From contig JAUCBJ010007945.1 of assembly GCA_032718475.1 (NCBI GenBank), positions 119,706-183,705 on the forward strand: a stretch of DNA of 64,000 nt, written 5' to 3'. This document shows positions 1 to 9,171 of this stretch, piece after piece; positions within the stretch are counted from its first letter, which is position 1, and each line of letters opens with the position of its first letter. The notes under the pieces were generated by a model, which saw only the letters and a list, made by a program, of their open reading frames with translations, was not told the origin of the DNA and searched no databases. The stretch is from Nemertoderma westbladi. Taxonomy: Eukaryota > Xenacoelomorpha > Nemertodermatida > Nemertodermatidae. The position numbers and the translations under genes are program-made.

Positions 1-2
1 AC

Positions 3-497
3 ACCCACATGGTCACTGAGGACGTCTTACGGACAGTACTTGCGAAGTGCGAGGGGATCATTAATAGCAGACCGCTATATCCGGAGAATGATGACCCTGA
101 GTCATTAGACGTGCTGACGCCTAGCCATTTCCTGATGGAAAGGCCAGCGACCATCGATATGCGGGGTGTAGACCCAGATGAAAGTTGGAAAGTCGCTAAA
201 GCAATAAGCGCAGAGTATTGGAGGAGGTGGGTCGAGGAATACCTACCCACACTCCATAAAAGGAGTAAGTGGAGGAAGCCAAATAGGGAGTTAAGAGAGG
301 GAGATCTCGTAATCGTTACGGATGATACTATCATCAACAACCAATGGCGGTTGGCGAGAGTTGTAGGCACTTACTCCGACGAGGATGGAAGAGTCCGATC
401 GGTAGAAGTGCGGATAGGTGGTAAGATAGGTGCGAAGGACAGAAAAACCTACAGGAGAGCTGTAGGGAAATTCTGTCTGCTAGAAGGAGCACCTTAG
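3..497 (+). CDS. pol: C-terminal end of BEL/Pao integrase (family A pol, partial)
   Basis: This is the last 164 codons of the family-A polyprotein, matching the end of the complete A1 pol (49395-53299). It covers the part after the DDE core: the 'INSRPL' and 'LTPSHFL' motifs typical of BEL/Pao integrases, then the C-terminal DUF5641-like domain with a W-R-x-W helix and the 'GDLVIV' strand. Compared with A1 it lacks 15 nt near position 180, replacing six residues by one and keeping the frame. The catalytic residues lie left of the window. The stop is at 495-497. Confidence 0.92.
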   Translation, partial: THMVTEDVLRTVLAKCEGIINSRPLYPENDDPESLDVLTPSHFLMERPATIDMRGVDPDESWKVAKAISAEYWRRWVEEYLPTLHKRSKWRKPNRELREGDLVIVTDDTIINNQWRLARVVGTYSDEDGRVRSVEVRIGGKIGAKDRKTYRRAVGKFCLLEGAP

Positions 498-1843
498 TGG
501 AATTAGAGAAGAGTTTAGTCGTCCAAGATTTGGACTGAGGGGGGTGGGATTGAGGGCGAGACGCCCTTCCCACGCAAGAAAAAATGGAAAATAATAATAA
601 AATAAATAAGTACATAGTAGGTACGCAGTTAGTAGGCAGAAGTTAGTTAAGAGGTACGTAGTACCTAGTTAGTTAGTTAGAGTTAGAGGGTACGTAAGTA
701 CCGCTAGTTAGTTAGAGTTAGAGGGTACGTAGTACCGCTAGTTAGTTAGAGAGTTAGAGGGTACGTAAGTACCGCTAGTTAGTTAGAGTTAGAGGGTACG
801 TAGTACCGCTAGTTAGTTAGAGAGTTAGAGGGTATGTAAGTACCGCTAGTTAGTTAGAGTTAGAGGGTACATAGTACCGCTAGTTAGTTAGAGAGTTAGA
901 GGGTACGTAAGTACCGCTAGTTAGTTAGAGTTAGAGGGTACGTAAGTACCACTAGTTAGTTAGAGTTAGAGGGTACGTAGTACCGCTAGTTAGTTAGAGA
1001 GTTAGAGGGTACGTAAGTACCGCTAGTTAGTTAGAGAGTTAGAGGGTACGTAAGTACCGCTAGTTAGTTAGAGTTAGAGGGTACGTAAGTACCGCTAGTT
1101 AGTTAGAGTTAGAGGGTACGTAGTACCGCTAGTTAGTTAGAGAGTTAGAGGGTACGTAAGTACCGTTAGTTAGTTAGAGAGTTAGAGGGTACGTAAGTAC
1201 CGCTGTTAGTTAGAGTTAGAGGGTACGTAGTACCGCTAGTTAGTTAGAGAGTTAGGGGGTACGTAGTACCGTTAGTTAGAGGAGAGTTAGAGGGTACGTA
1301 GTACCGTTAGTTAATTGGAATTAGAGTTAGAGGGTACGTAGTACCGTTAGTTAGAAGAGAGAGAGTAAGAGGTAAAAGGGGTATATAAGATATAGATATT
1401 AGTTAGCAGTTAGTAGCGAGAGGGGGGCATGTGAGTACAGCTGGGTAAATCGTGTGGCCACACGACGCATACTGCTGTACTACATAGGCCCACAGAGTAG
1501 GCCAGAATGTGGATTAGAGAATAGAATAATCCATAGGCAGTAGTAAGTAGTAGGACAGTAGAATCAAAATTAAATAGATAAATAAATAGAATAGGGCTGA
1601 AAGTTACAAATAATGGCAACACAAGGAAAGTTATTCTAGAACATAATAAAAGTAACGGACAGAAATCGTAAATTACGCTCATTTACTAGCTTCAAAATTA
1701 ATTAGTAATAATTTAGGCTAAAAGGCGCAGTTAAGTAAGAAATAGGCCATTATCGGACCGTACAGAACATCCTAGATTCATCACTCATCTGTATTGCGCC
1801 TTGGTAAGGCACCACCTTGCAGGTGAGCGAGTGAGTGTTCGGA
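498..1843 (+). other. Spacer between pol and ORF3 of A0
   Basis: This non-coding 1.35-kb stretch holds a long tandem array (646-1370) and then unique sequence rich in TAG and TAA triplets. The same spacer follows A1 pol (53300-54544). Just before the ORF3 start both copies keep CAG-GTGAGC (near 1819-1828), which reads as a splice-donor consensus; an acceptor reading (TTGCAG-G) is also possible. I see no gene here. A role in making a separate ORF3 message is inference. Confidence 0.8.
646..1370 (+). repeat. Tandem array, ~34-38 bp unit with GGTAC/GTACC arms (A0)
   Basis: About 20 imperfect copies of a unit with the core GGTACGTA(A)GTACC followed by CGCTAGTTAGTTAGAG-type sequence. GGTAC and GTACC are inverted, so each unit can form a 5-bp stem with a 3-4 nt loop. 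Two unit versions (loop GTA or GTAA) are interspersed. TAG stops occur in the units, so the array is not coding. Confidence 0.95.
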
Positions 1844-4390
1844 ATGGCGAGCAAGTTGATCAGAAAGAGAAAGGCGGAGTCAGGAGGAAAGGAGATACTG
1901 GTGGATTTCACCGAGAGGCATCCGGAAGAGAAGACGAGAGGATATTACGAGAGGTTGGAAAGGGGTCACGCGGCACGAGCGCTGCAGGATCACTTCCGGG
2001 AGATGAACGAACAGTGGCTGGTCGGGACCTATGGGACGCCGTCGCTGGACAACGCGATCTTCCAACACTTCCACTACGTGGTGAAAGGGGACGAGGCGAA
2101 GTTCGGGATTCCGAAGTACCCAAGGGAATCACCGAGGAAGGACTGGAAGAGATTCATAGAATCCGTCAACAGAGGAGGATATATGATCCTAGACGATGAG
2201 GGAACCGTGGAAGACGAGGCGGGTTCGAGACGAGGAACGGCGGGGTCGGCCAGGACCATACTCCTACATTTGGCCGCGCCAAATGGGGACATCTTCTTAT
2301 TCGATCTAGGAATGTATGGGAAGAAGGACGGGCCGAAATTAAACCGGTTACCGAAAGCGGTACAAGTCTTGGTAAGAGAGAAGTCGACGACGAAAGTGGG
2401 ATCGGCGATTCGCGAGGATGCGGAGAGAATCGTCGGTCCGGACGCCACCAACCTCCTGGATATGCTGAAGGTCTTTATGGCTATGACGGCACCGGATGGG
2501 TTGGGGGTAGTCGAAAACACAGGCCAATGCGGGGCGGTGGCAATGGGCCAATTATTGGGGCTCGTGTGCCACAAACCGATGGATTGGGGGAAGTTTAGGG
2601 AAGAATACGGAGCAGAACTAGCGAACTCGCTAAAGTGGGGAGCGAGACCGGGAAAGCAGGAGGTATATCAATTCCGCAGGGGAGCGATAAAGGTATATCA
2701 GAAGCGATATATCCTGCAGGAGGACTGGATGATGACAAGTTTGCTTAACTTATTCATGACCGTGGTTATCGAGAGGGAACCAGGGGCATTTCTGTTATCG
2801 GGATCACCCCTAAGCTACAGGAGAGCCTTTAAAGTGGCCTTCGACGGTCTGGTAGACCACCCGGGGCTGAAGGGCGAGTCGGTGTACTACAACAGCCGGC
2901 ATCTGGTAGACGGGGAGACAGATACACCGTATCAGAGATGGGAGCAGCTAGAAACGGATAGACGAGAAGCAAAGCGACTAGAGGAAGTCGCCAGACGGGA
3001 GAGGATAGAAGCAGAGGAGAGGGAAGAGGAGGCCAGGACACAGAGTTACGGCTTCGAGGAACAGGCAGGCCTAGACGAACTTCATTGGACTTCATCAGGG
3101 AGTTCGGGGGAGCTTCTAGGGCGAGAACTGGGATGGACGGTGGGATCACCGAAACAGTCGATGTCGGGGTTGCAAACGATGCCCATACCAGCGGGCGCCG
3201 AAGGCGACCAACCGCCAAGGAAGTTAAGGGAGTTAGAGGGATGGAGAGCTACGGGCGAGAGCCAAGGCGGGAAGGGACATAGTGGATCCATCGGGATACC
3301 GGGGTTGGAGTCACTGCCAGAGGAGGAGGACGACGACGACGAGTTTGGAGAGATGCCGCCCATCGAGAGGATAGGCCACTCGGACACGGACTGGGTTGGC
3401 GGGAGGGTGGTGACGACCAGTGGGGCGAGAGCCTTCTGGGACAAACCCGGCAAGCGGGCCTGGGTGCACAAGGAGCCGGCGATGGATTTCGCGGGGAGCA
3501 CTATCAGGTTGGGCAGGCAACCGGGGACGGCACCACGGGTAGTATTCGGGGAGACGATGCCCAAGAGGGGCGGAGAGATCGACGTAGACAGAGATGCTAA
3601 CGTGGAGAAATTCGCCTATCAGCGACTCCACAGACCGCGGAGATTGCTTGGGATGAAAGACGACGTGGGGCGGGAGACATTGGTACTCGGTTGCGGCTAC
3701 TGTGGGAGACAGACCCACCAGGAAAGGAGCTGCTTGTACCGGTTCCAGAAGGGAACCTTTTGTCTCTACTGCCGAGAGCCAAGCCACAGGATGGGGGCGT
3801 GTCCACGGTTGCATAACCGATGTCCAAAGTGCCACTTTCGGGGACACTACGGACGCGAGTGCGACTGGATGAACGACGAGGAGAAGTTCACAAGATTCGA
3901 GGAGTGGGCCGACGTCGGGGCCATGACGCGTCAGCACATGAAGGCCCAGGAGTTCAAGTGGGGTTTCTTCCTTATCAATCAGGAGACTCACATGGAAATC
4001 ATAAAGCGGAGGCTACTGTTTACCTACCAAGAGGTAGCAACGGCGGCGTCGTACGCCGGAGTGATGAACACGCAAAGATATTTGGACAGGTGGACGCCAC
4101 AGAACCGAAGGGAGTTTAGGGATTTCTTGGCGGAGCATGTACCGCAAGCAATGAAAATGATCCTATGGGACGCCACCAGAGGGAGACAACCGGGCCACTC
4201 TGAGGGGCCACCGGCGAAGCGATATCGGGCACTAATAACACCAGCGCCCAAGGAGCCAACGACCGGGATCAGCAGGGAGGTGGCGGCGAAGGTCCGAAAG
4301 CAGAAAGCGGATCCCAGAGGAACGGTGGTAACCAAGAAACGACCCAGGGAAGAGGACGCCAGGGGGAACTATCCCCAGAGGAACAGATAG
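1844..4390 (+). CDS. ORF3: DEDD exonuclease-like plus CCHC zinc-knuckle protein (A0)
   Basis: 848 codons from the first ATG, intact, matching A1 ORF3 (850 codons); length differences are whole codons. Seen: basic N-terminus (KLIRKRK). Residues 115-120 carry LDDEG (D117, E119) followed by a strand-rich stretch (LLHLAAPNGDIFLFDLG, 140-156), like exo motif I. KVGSAIREDAER (184-195, D192) resembles exo motif II, and Y289-x3-E293 resembles motif III with Glu for the usual Asp. A charged helix spans 366-400 and an acidic run 493-500. Three CCHC knuckles follow at 617-630, 640-653 and 660-673 (C-x2-C-x4-H-x4-C), then a basic tail (KKRPREE). Inference: a nuclear RNA- or DNA-binding nuclease-like accessory protein. 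No signal peptide or membrane segment is visible, so it is not an ordinary env. Exonuclease assignment is motif-level only. Confidence 0.75.
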   Translation: MASKLIRKRKAESGGKEILVDFTERHPEEKTRGYYERLERGHAARALQDHFREMNEQWLVGTYGTPSLDNAIFQHFHYVVKGDEAKFGIPKYPRESPRKDWKRFIESVNRGGYMILDDEGTVEDEAGSRRGTAGSARTILLHLAAPNGDIFLFDLGMYGKKDGPKLNRLPKAVQVLVREKSTTKVGSAIREDAERIVGPDATNLLDMLKVFMAMTAPDGLGVVENTGQCGAVAMGQLLGLVCHKPMDWGKFREEYGAELANSLKWGARPGKQEVYQFRRGAIKVYQKRYILQEDWMMTSLLNLFMTVVIEREPGAFLLSGSPLSYRRAFKVAFDGLVDHPGLKGESVYYNSRHLVDGETDTPYQRWEQLETDRREAKRLEEVARRERIEAEEREEEARTQSYGFEEQAGLDELHWTSSGSSGELLGRELGWTVGSPKQSMSGLQTMPIPAGAEGDQPPRKLRELEGWRATGESQGGKGHSGSIGIPGLESLPEEEDDDDEFGEMPPIERIGHSDTDWVGGRVVTTSGARAFWDKPGKRAWVHKEPAMDFAGSTIRLGRQPGTAPRVVFGETMPKRGGEIDVDRDANVEKFAYQRLHRPRRLLGMKDDVGRETLVLGCGYCGRQTHQERSCLYRFQKGTFCLYCREPSHRMGACPRLHNRCPKCHFRGHYGRECDWMNDEEKFTRFEEWADVGAMTRQHMKAQEFKWGFFLINQETHMEIIKRRLLFTYQEVATAASYAGVMNTQRYLDRWTPQNRREFRDFLAEHVPQAMKMILWDATRGRQPGHSEGPPAKRYRALITPAPKEPTTGISREVAAKVRKQKADPRGTVVTKKRPREEDARGNYPQRNR

Positions 4391-5064
4391 GTTCCCAGAG
4401 TCGAGGGAGAGAGACTGGGACTTGGACGTGGTACGCCTGGAAGGCGCCGCGTGAGACGTACGAACTATTAAGTACAAATCTAATTAATGCAAATAATCAT
4501 ATAAGTGCAATTTGTATGTACGTACGTAGTAATTAGTAATCTACAAATATACGTTCGGAGTAAGTACTATAGTCATACAACCTTTCTCAATTAGCTACTG
4601 GGACTGGGGGATAACTGACTATGGCACTATGGACGAGACACCAGACAATTTCACACTTCTTGAGTGCGACGGCACAAGAGGGGGGGGGAGATTCGTCAGG
4701 AGGAATGAGGTAGTCAAAGTGGGGTTGAGGGACGGAGTAATAGAGCGAAGTGCAGAGAGAGTGCGGACGCAATTCTAGTGTGGGGGGGGGGGGAGAATAA
4801 GAGGCTGAGTGAGGGACGAGGAGGTCCGAGTGTATGAGAGAGTTAGGATGAGAGTGAAGAAGAGATAGGGCGGAAGTGTTGGGGAAACAAAAGTTGCGTG
4901 AGAGGTGAACGCGATCGGCCCGACATGAGACGCCAGGCACACAGGGTAGCGTTATCATACCCATAGGGAGCGGCCTGGAAAGCCGGCTCCGAGAGAAAAG
5001 AATTCCACCCCACACCCGATACTAGATCGGGATCCAGCGGGATTGTAGCGCACTTTTTTGGTTG
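4391..5064 (+). other. 3' untranslated stretch of A0 between ORF3 and the polypurine tract
   Basis: No coding signal. It contains long G runs (near 4680-4688 and 4782-4793) and a short inverted repeat, CCCGAT/ATCGGG, near 5017-5033. The A1 counterpart is 57098-57770. Confidence 0.75.
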
Positions 5065-5102
5065 ATGCTATCTTCTTACCGGGAAGATAGCATGGGGGGG
5101 AG
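5065..5102 (+). promoter_or_regulatory. 11-bp hairpin abutting the polypurine tract (A0)
   Basis: ATGCTATCTTC (5065-5075) and its exact reverse complement (5083-5093) flank a 7-nt loop. The second arm runs directly into G7 (5094-5100) plus AG, after which the 3' LTR starts at 5103. G7AG is the likely plus-strand primer tract. The structure is identical in A1 (57771-57808), and family B has an analogous hairpin-G7 arrangement. Confidence 0.85.
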
Positions 5103-5627
5103 TGTTAGCTTATTCAATCCCGCTAACACCCCATAAAGTTAAGCCGATAAGCAATATTGGGAGCCATGAGATTGGGTAATCATTCACTCGTGCCACCCCA
5201 ATAAGAATGGGAAGGAGAAGCACACAATGAGGGTCAGGGGCCAAACCCCTAACCCAGAGAGAACAGGTGGAGTGAACGGGAACACTCCAAAGGGCGCCAA
5301 CAAGGGTATCAACCAATCAGAGGGGGGAAAGGCATCAATTAGGTAGAGTAACAAGGCCAACCGTGCAATATAGCCACTTGGCAGTAATCATATCAGTTCA
5401 GTTATCTCAGTGCAATACTGGTGCTAGTTTAGGTTAGATAGTTTAGCTAGGGAAGGACCGGGACTTTAGTTACCGTATCCCGCCTTCCGTGTACAACAAT
5501 CTATATCTATATCTCTATACCGATCATTATATACAACGAACGACACGAACCCATTTACTCTTCACACACGGCGGGGACGCGTGAACTAACAACGGATAAA
5601 CCGGGATCCCTCCTGGATCCCGTCACA
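5103..5627 (+). repeat. 3' LTR of A0 (525 bp)
   Basis: Starts TGTTAGC after the polypurine tract and ends GTCACA. The A1 3' LTR (57809-58346) aligns end to end. The 5' end holds an inverted pair TGTTAGC/GCTAACA with a 12-nt loop. The 3' end holds CGGGATCC/GGATCCCG with a 5-nt loop, just before the terminal TCACA. Confidence 0.93.
5528..5575 (+). promoter_or_regulatory. Possible core promoter in the family-A LTR
   Basis: TATATA at 5528-5533 is followed about 30 nt downstream by a pyrimidine-rich TTCACAC stretch that could serve as an initiator. A1 has a similar TATATA near 58247. It lies about 100 nt before the LTR end, a plausible U3/R border. Based on motif only. Confidence 0.35.
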
Positions 5628-5832
5628 ACCGGATTTAGATATTTTATTGAGAACATACTGGACATGTTGGCGAAATGTTAGTTTACTGTCTATGTGTAGG
5701 CCTAAGTACTTGGAAACTGAAACTTGTTTAATTTGTTTGCCATCAATATGAATTGGGTTTAACTGTCTGAAGTTGCCGTGGAGATTGGAAAAAATTGTAT
5801 ATTCTGTTTTTTTGAGGTTGATTGTTAATTTA
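5628..5832 (-). pseudogene. LINE reverse transcriptase fragment, thumb region (LINE G)
   Basis: Read on the minus strand from 5832 to 5628 there are 67 open codons. They include LTINLKKTEY (RT motif D region), then VSKYLGLHIDSKL (motif E, KYLG) and a helix ending KISKS, typical of Jockey/CR1-group LINE RTs. The frame stops exactly at the A0 LTR edge, so this is the target into which A0 inserted; the rest lies beyond the left edge. Upstream RT parts are missing on the right side too. Confidence 0.8.
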
Positions 5833-5840
5833 TTTATTTA

Positions 5841-6842
5841 AATTTATTTAAATGACTCAGGCGACCCTAACACAGAACACAGTATATCCTACCCAAGGAC
5901 ACTGGAAGAAGTAACAAACCCAAGAAATTACCACGTATGGCAACATGTTAGGACAGGCAACCCCCTGAACCAATCGTACCAGAACAGAAAAAACAACCGA
6001 ATAGCGCCAACTGAAACCTCAAATACCTACAACGAACTAGACATGGACAGCAAGATGGCCACCCTTCTAGAGAAACAAAATGACTTAATAGACGCAATCA
6101 GTACCAACAACAACTACAAAAGTACAAACCATCAGGCCATGATAAACACCAAACCCCTCAAGGTTGCCAACACCGACGTCAACAACACCAAACCCAAACC
6201 AAATAACACCAGATCACCCGCAATTCACACGCATGGGAACAAAGAAAGACGAAAAAACACTAGCGAAGCAATAAAGACGATTGTAGTACTAGGCCTACCA
6301 GCAAACAGCAGCTCAGTTACCCTGTCACTATTTTGCTACAAGCAGACAGGCATACAACCTATACACGTATGGGTAAAAGGGAAAAAATTCAACCCAAAAT
6401 CGGCAATAGTAACAATAAACGCTAGTAACTATCCAATTTTCATGGACAAAAGTATGTGGCCAGGTGAGAACCCCACAACCCACGATTACATCGAACCCAT
6501 CAGCAATAGAAACAATCACTACCCTAGGTCAGAAACATCCAACAGTCATCAACACAACAATCCCCACAACAACATAAACAGTAGCAGTGACTACGATGAC
6601 AGAAGAAGAACCGACCTTCCAAGACATACCAGCAACCGCCAACAAGACCGCTACTACTACAAATCCAACAACCATGACATTCCTAGACAAGACAAGTATG
6701 TGTCCATCAATCAAACTCAACCATTACACTGGGACAACCAGACGCGAAACTACCAACGACACACTGCTAACTATAACAAGAAGACCCACTACAACAACAA
6801 AAACCACAGTCGGTATAATAACGAAAAATACCGCTGCTTTTA
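5841..6842 (+). pseudogene. LINE F/E ORF1 protein, 5'-incomplete
   Basis: The frame is open from about 5841, with the first in-frame ATG at 6043 (266 codons from there). Seen: a short helix (TLLEKQNDLIDAIS), a strand-helix block near 6268-6470 (KTIVVLGLPA ... SAIVTINASNYPIFMDKSMWPG) that looks like the folded nucleic-acid-binding domain of LINE ORF1 proteins, and a long tail rich in Asn, His, Arg and Tyr. The stop is at 6840-6842. Likely role: RNA binding in the LINE RNP. Assignment rests on position before an endonuclease ORF and on composition. Called a pseudogene because its element is broken. Confidence 0.65.
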
Positions 6843-6979
6843 AATCGACTCCTTTTATTCCAAACCGCCCAAAAACCTTAAGTGAGTACATCGACCGTCT
6901 GGATCCCGCCCGAAAATCCCATAATGGCCATGACAAACCACAAATGACGACAGGAACGACAGCGCGAGAAACAAAGAAT

Positions 6980-8830
6980 ATGGACAACTTACCTGTAAAA
7001 TCACTGAAAGTAATAACCTACAACTGCCAAGGCTACAGCAGAAACCGACACTACATTAACATGCTACTAAGCACGGAACACCCCGACATATTGATACACC
7101 AGGAGCACTGGCTTGGGCATAGAGAAACAACCTTTAATTTCGGTAAAACGCAAATGAACAAAAAATACTCATGTAAACCAGGTCAATATACCATTGCCAT
7201 CGGGATGGACAACGGCAAACCACGAGTTAGAGGTGAAGGTGGTGTTGCTTTTCTCACTAGGAACGACATCGCACCTTTCTGTACGTCTTTGGAAACCAAC
7301 TCTGATCGAATTGTAGCCATGACCTTAGACAACATGTATGACAGCAACATAACAGTAGTAGGACTGTACATGCCATACAACAGCGGAGAGACATATAGCG
7401 AAATGAACTACATACAGGAATGCGGCAAACTATCATCACTACTCGACGACGCTAAGCAAAATGGAAACGAGCTCCTGGTAGCAGGCGACATCAATGGAAT
7501 CCTCCCACACCACAATCAATCAAATAAGAAATCCTTCGGCAAGTTGTTCACCGACAATATCACAGAACCGTTTCAGTTACAAACCACAAACAACGCACCA
7601 ATAACCACAGGTGGACATGCAAGCTTTTTCTTTAGATCAAAGAACAAGACCATCCTGCGAGAGTCACTGATAGACTACATCACTAACACCACGGGCATAG
7701 GAAACGGGCTTTCTACAACCCATACCTACAAACCAACCTTCGACAACATATCAGATCATACACCAATTATGTCCACGTACAAACTACCAGCATACACCGA
7801 CAACCAACATCTACCACTACCCTCTAAACTCAGCAAATGCCGTGTTTTCCTATTTAACAAGGCAACAGATGAGGAAAAGAAACAATACAAGAAGCAAATT
7901 GAACGGGCCCTTCAAAATATCAACAACGCAAACAATATAGACAATTCCACAACAACAAACCAGATGGCGGATATCATCACAAACATAATACTAACTACAG
8001 GCCGCAAAATCCCACATTCCTTCAATAGTGCCAAAAAAACTAAACAAATGGAAAAGAAGATGGAAGGACACTTCAAAACCACCACAGGAAAACACAGCAG
8101 ACGCCAACGCAAATAGAAAATCCCTACAAAGCCTTCAGCAGAGACGAAGCTGCAAAAGACTGGCCCATGAGGCATACAAGCAACACATCCTAAGCTTAGC
8201 TGAAAACTGCAAATTGTCACCCGAAAAATTCTGGAACACCTTAACAGATGAGGAACAACAGTCATCTGACATAGCCAACACAAACTCCGACAACATATAT
8301 CGCCACTATAAAGCCTTCTTCGAATCAGAGCGAAACAACAGAGAGGAAATAGACACAAACACACAACTACGCACACAAAACGCTAGTGAGCCCATCCAAA
8401 AGATCACCCCCCACCAGGTCGACGAAGCAATAAAATCTCTCAACAAACGTAAATCGGCCGACATCAACAACCTATCTGCCGAACACCTCCTACACGGCAG
8501 AACAGTACCACTACTCACCCAATTCCTTGCAGACCTATACAACATGATGCAGTTAACCAATACTTTCCCTGACAACCTATGTACAAGTTTACTAATCCCA
8601 CACCTGAAGGGAAATAACCGCAGTAAACATCACTCCGATAGCTACAGAGCGATATCTATTCTCTCCATTCTGGTGAAACTATGGGAAACAATAGTCATGC
8701 CGCAATTCACAAAAGAAAAACCAAGTGACCTCCAGATGGCGTACAAAAAGGGTATCAGTAGTGAAATGACATATTCCATGTCAAACAGGCTCATTAAACG
8801 CTTCACCAATGGCGGATCTACCATTCACAT
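6980..8830 (+). pseudogene. LINE F/E ORF2: endonuclease and N-terminal RT, frameshifted and interrupted
   Basis: The APE endonuclease starts at LKVITYNCQGYSR (about 7000) and shows DILIHQEHW (catalytic Glu region), VAGDINGI (near 7480), LIDYI and SDHTPIM (near 7755), the usual Asp/Asn/His blocks. The first frame ends at 8116. The RT part continues in another frame, with overlap near 8030 at an A7 run, indicating an indel. The second frame covers the linker and RT N-terminus (SYRAISILSILVKLWE, near 8640) and stops at the LINE C insertion. Motif A onward is at 30826. The frame from 6587 to 6979 is likely read-through of the ORF1 tail in another frame. Confidence 0.88.
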
Positions 8831-8872
8831 CATCATCAATAGGCACACCGGTCAAGCCGGTTTATAATAAAT

Positions 8873-8987
8873 AAAATTAAGACATTATAAAAATAAGTAT
8901 ACATTTCACATATAACACCAAACCATCCAGCCTATAAAATTAAGACATCAAAAAATAAGTATACATTTCACATATAACACCAAAATG
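8873..8987 (-). repeat. Tandem duplication, ~63 bp, in the LINE C 3' UTR
   Basis: A 63-bp unit starting AAAATTAAGACAT at 8873 is repeated at 8936, nearly identical and shortened at its end. It lies in the untranslated 8831-9171 stretch between the RT stop and the 3' end of LINE C. I see nothing else in that stretch. Confidence 0.85.
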
Positions 8988-9171
8988 GACGTCGGTCAAT
9001 ATATATATTTTCCTATTACTCAGGGTTAATTGTATACGATCGAGATTCCGTCGGGTGGTGCAACATGCAACCCGTTAATAAGTGGGCCATAAGTCAACAT
9101 TCGTACGTACTTTTACAGCTATTAATGAGTGTCATACGGGACGAGTATTCTAGAGGTACGTTGGATCGGTA

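Larger units (their letters stand above)
1..5627 (+). mobile_element. BEL/Pao retrotransposon A0 (family A), 3' part only
   Basis: Order: end of integrase, stop, repeat-rich spacer, ORF3 with zinc knuckles, untranslated stretch, hairpin plus G-rich polypurine tract, then an LTR with TGT...ACA ends. The same order at near-identical sequence recurs at 52794-58346 (A1), which fixes the boundaries. The 5' part lies left of the window. The LTR is followed at once by a minus-strand LINE reverse transcriptase fragment, so A0 inserted into a LINE. The partner target-site duplication lies outside the window. Confidence 0.93.
5833..8830 (+). mobile_element. LINE F/E, 5' segment (continues at 30826-32021)
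   Basis: An APE-type LINE whose ORF1, endonuclease and N-terminal RT lie here; the RT catalytic half is at 30826-32021. CACAT at 8826-8830 recurs at 30826-30830. Removing the intervening sequence plus one CACAT leaves the RT frame continuous, so LINE C inserted here. Codons are A/C-rich compared with neighbouring elements. The 5' end looks truncated: the ORF1 frame is open from about 5841 without an early ATG. Confidence 0.88.

Noticed and set aside
646-1370. Regular short repeats as a CRISPR array
   Set aside because: Units are continuous tandem repeats with no unique spacers, in an animal retrotransposon.
2074-2574. Minus-strand 166-codon frame inside ORF3 (also 54775-55275)
   Set aside because: Conserved only because the plus-strand ORF3 is; no recognisable domain.
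1844-4390. ORF3 as an envelope gene, given its place after pol
   Set aside because: No signal peptide, no membrane helix, no Cys-rich ectodomain; instead zinc knuckles and basic tails. Family B ORF3 agrees.
5103-5640. A0 3' LTR doubling as the 5' LTR of A1 (tandem elements sharing an LTR)
   Set aside because: The sequence right after 5627 is LINE RT coding sequence on the minus strand, not a leader, and A1 resumes 26 kb away inside gag.
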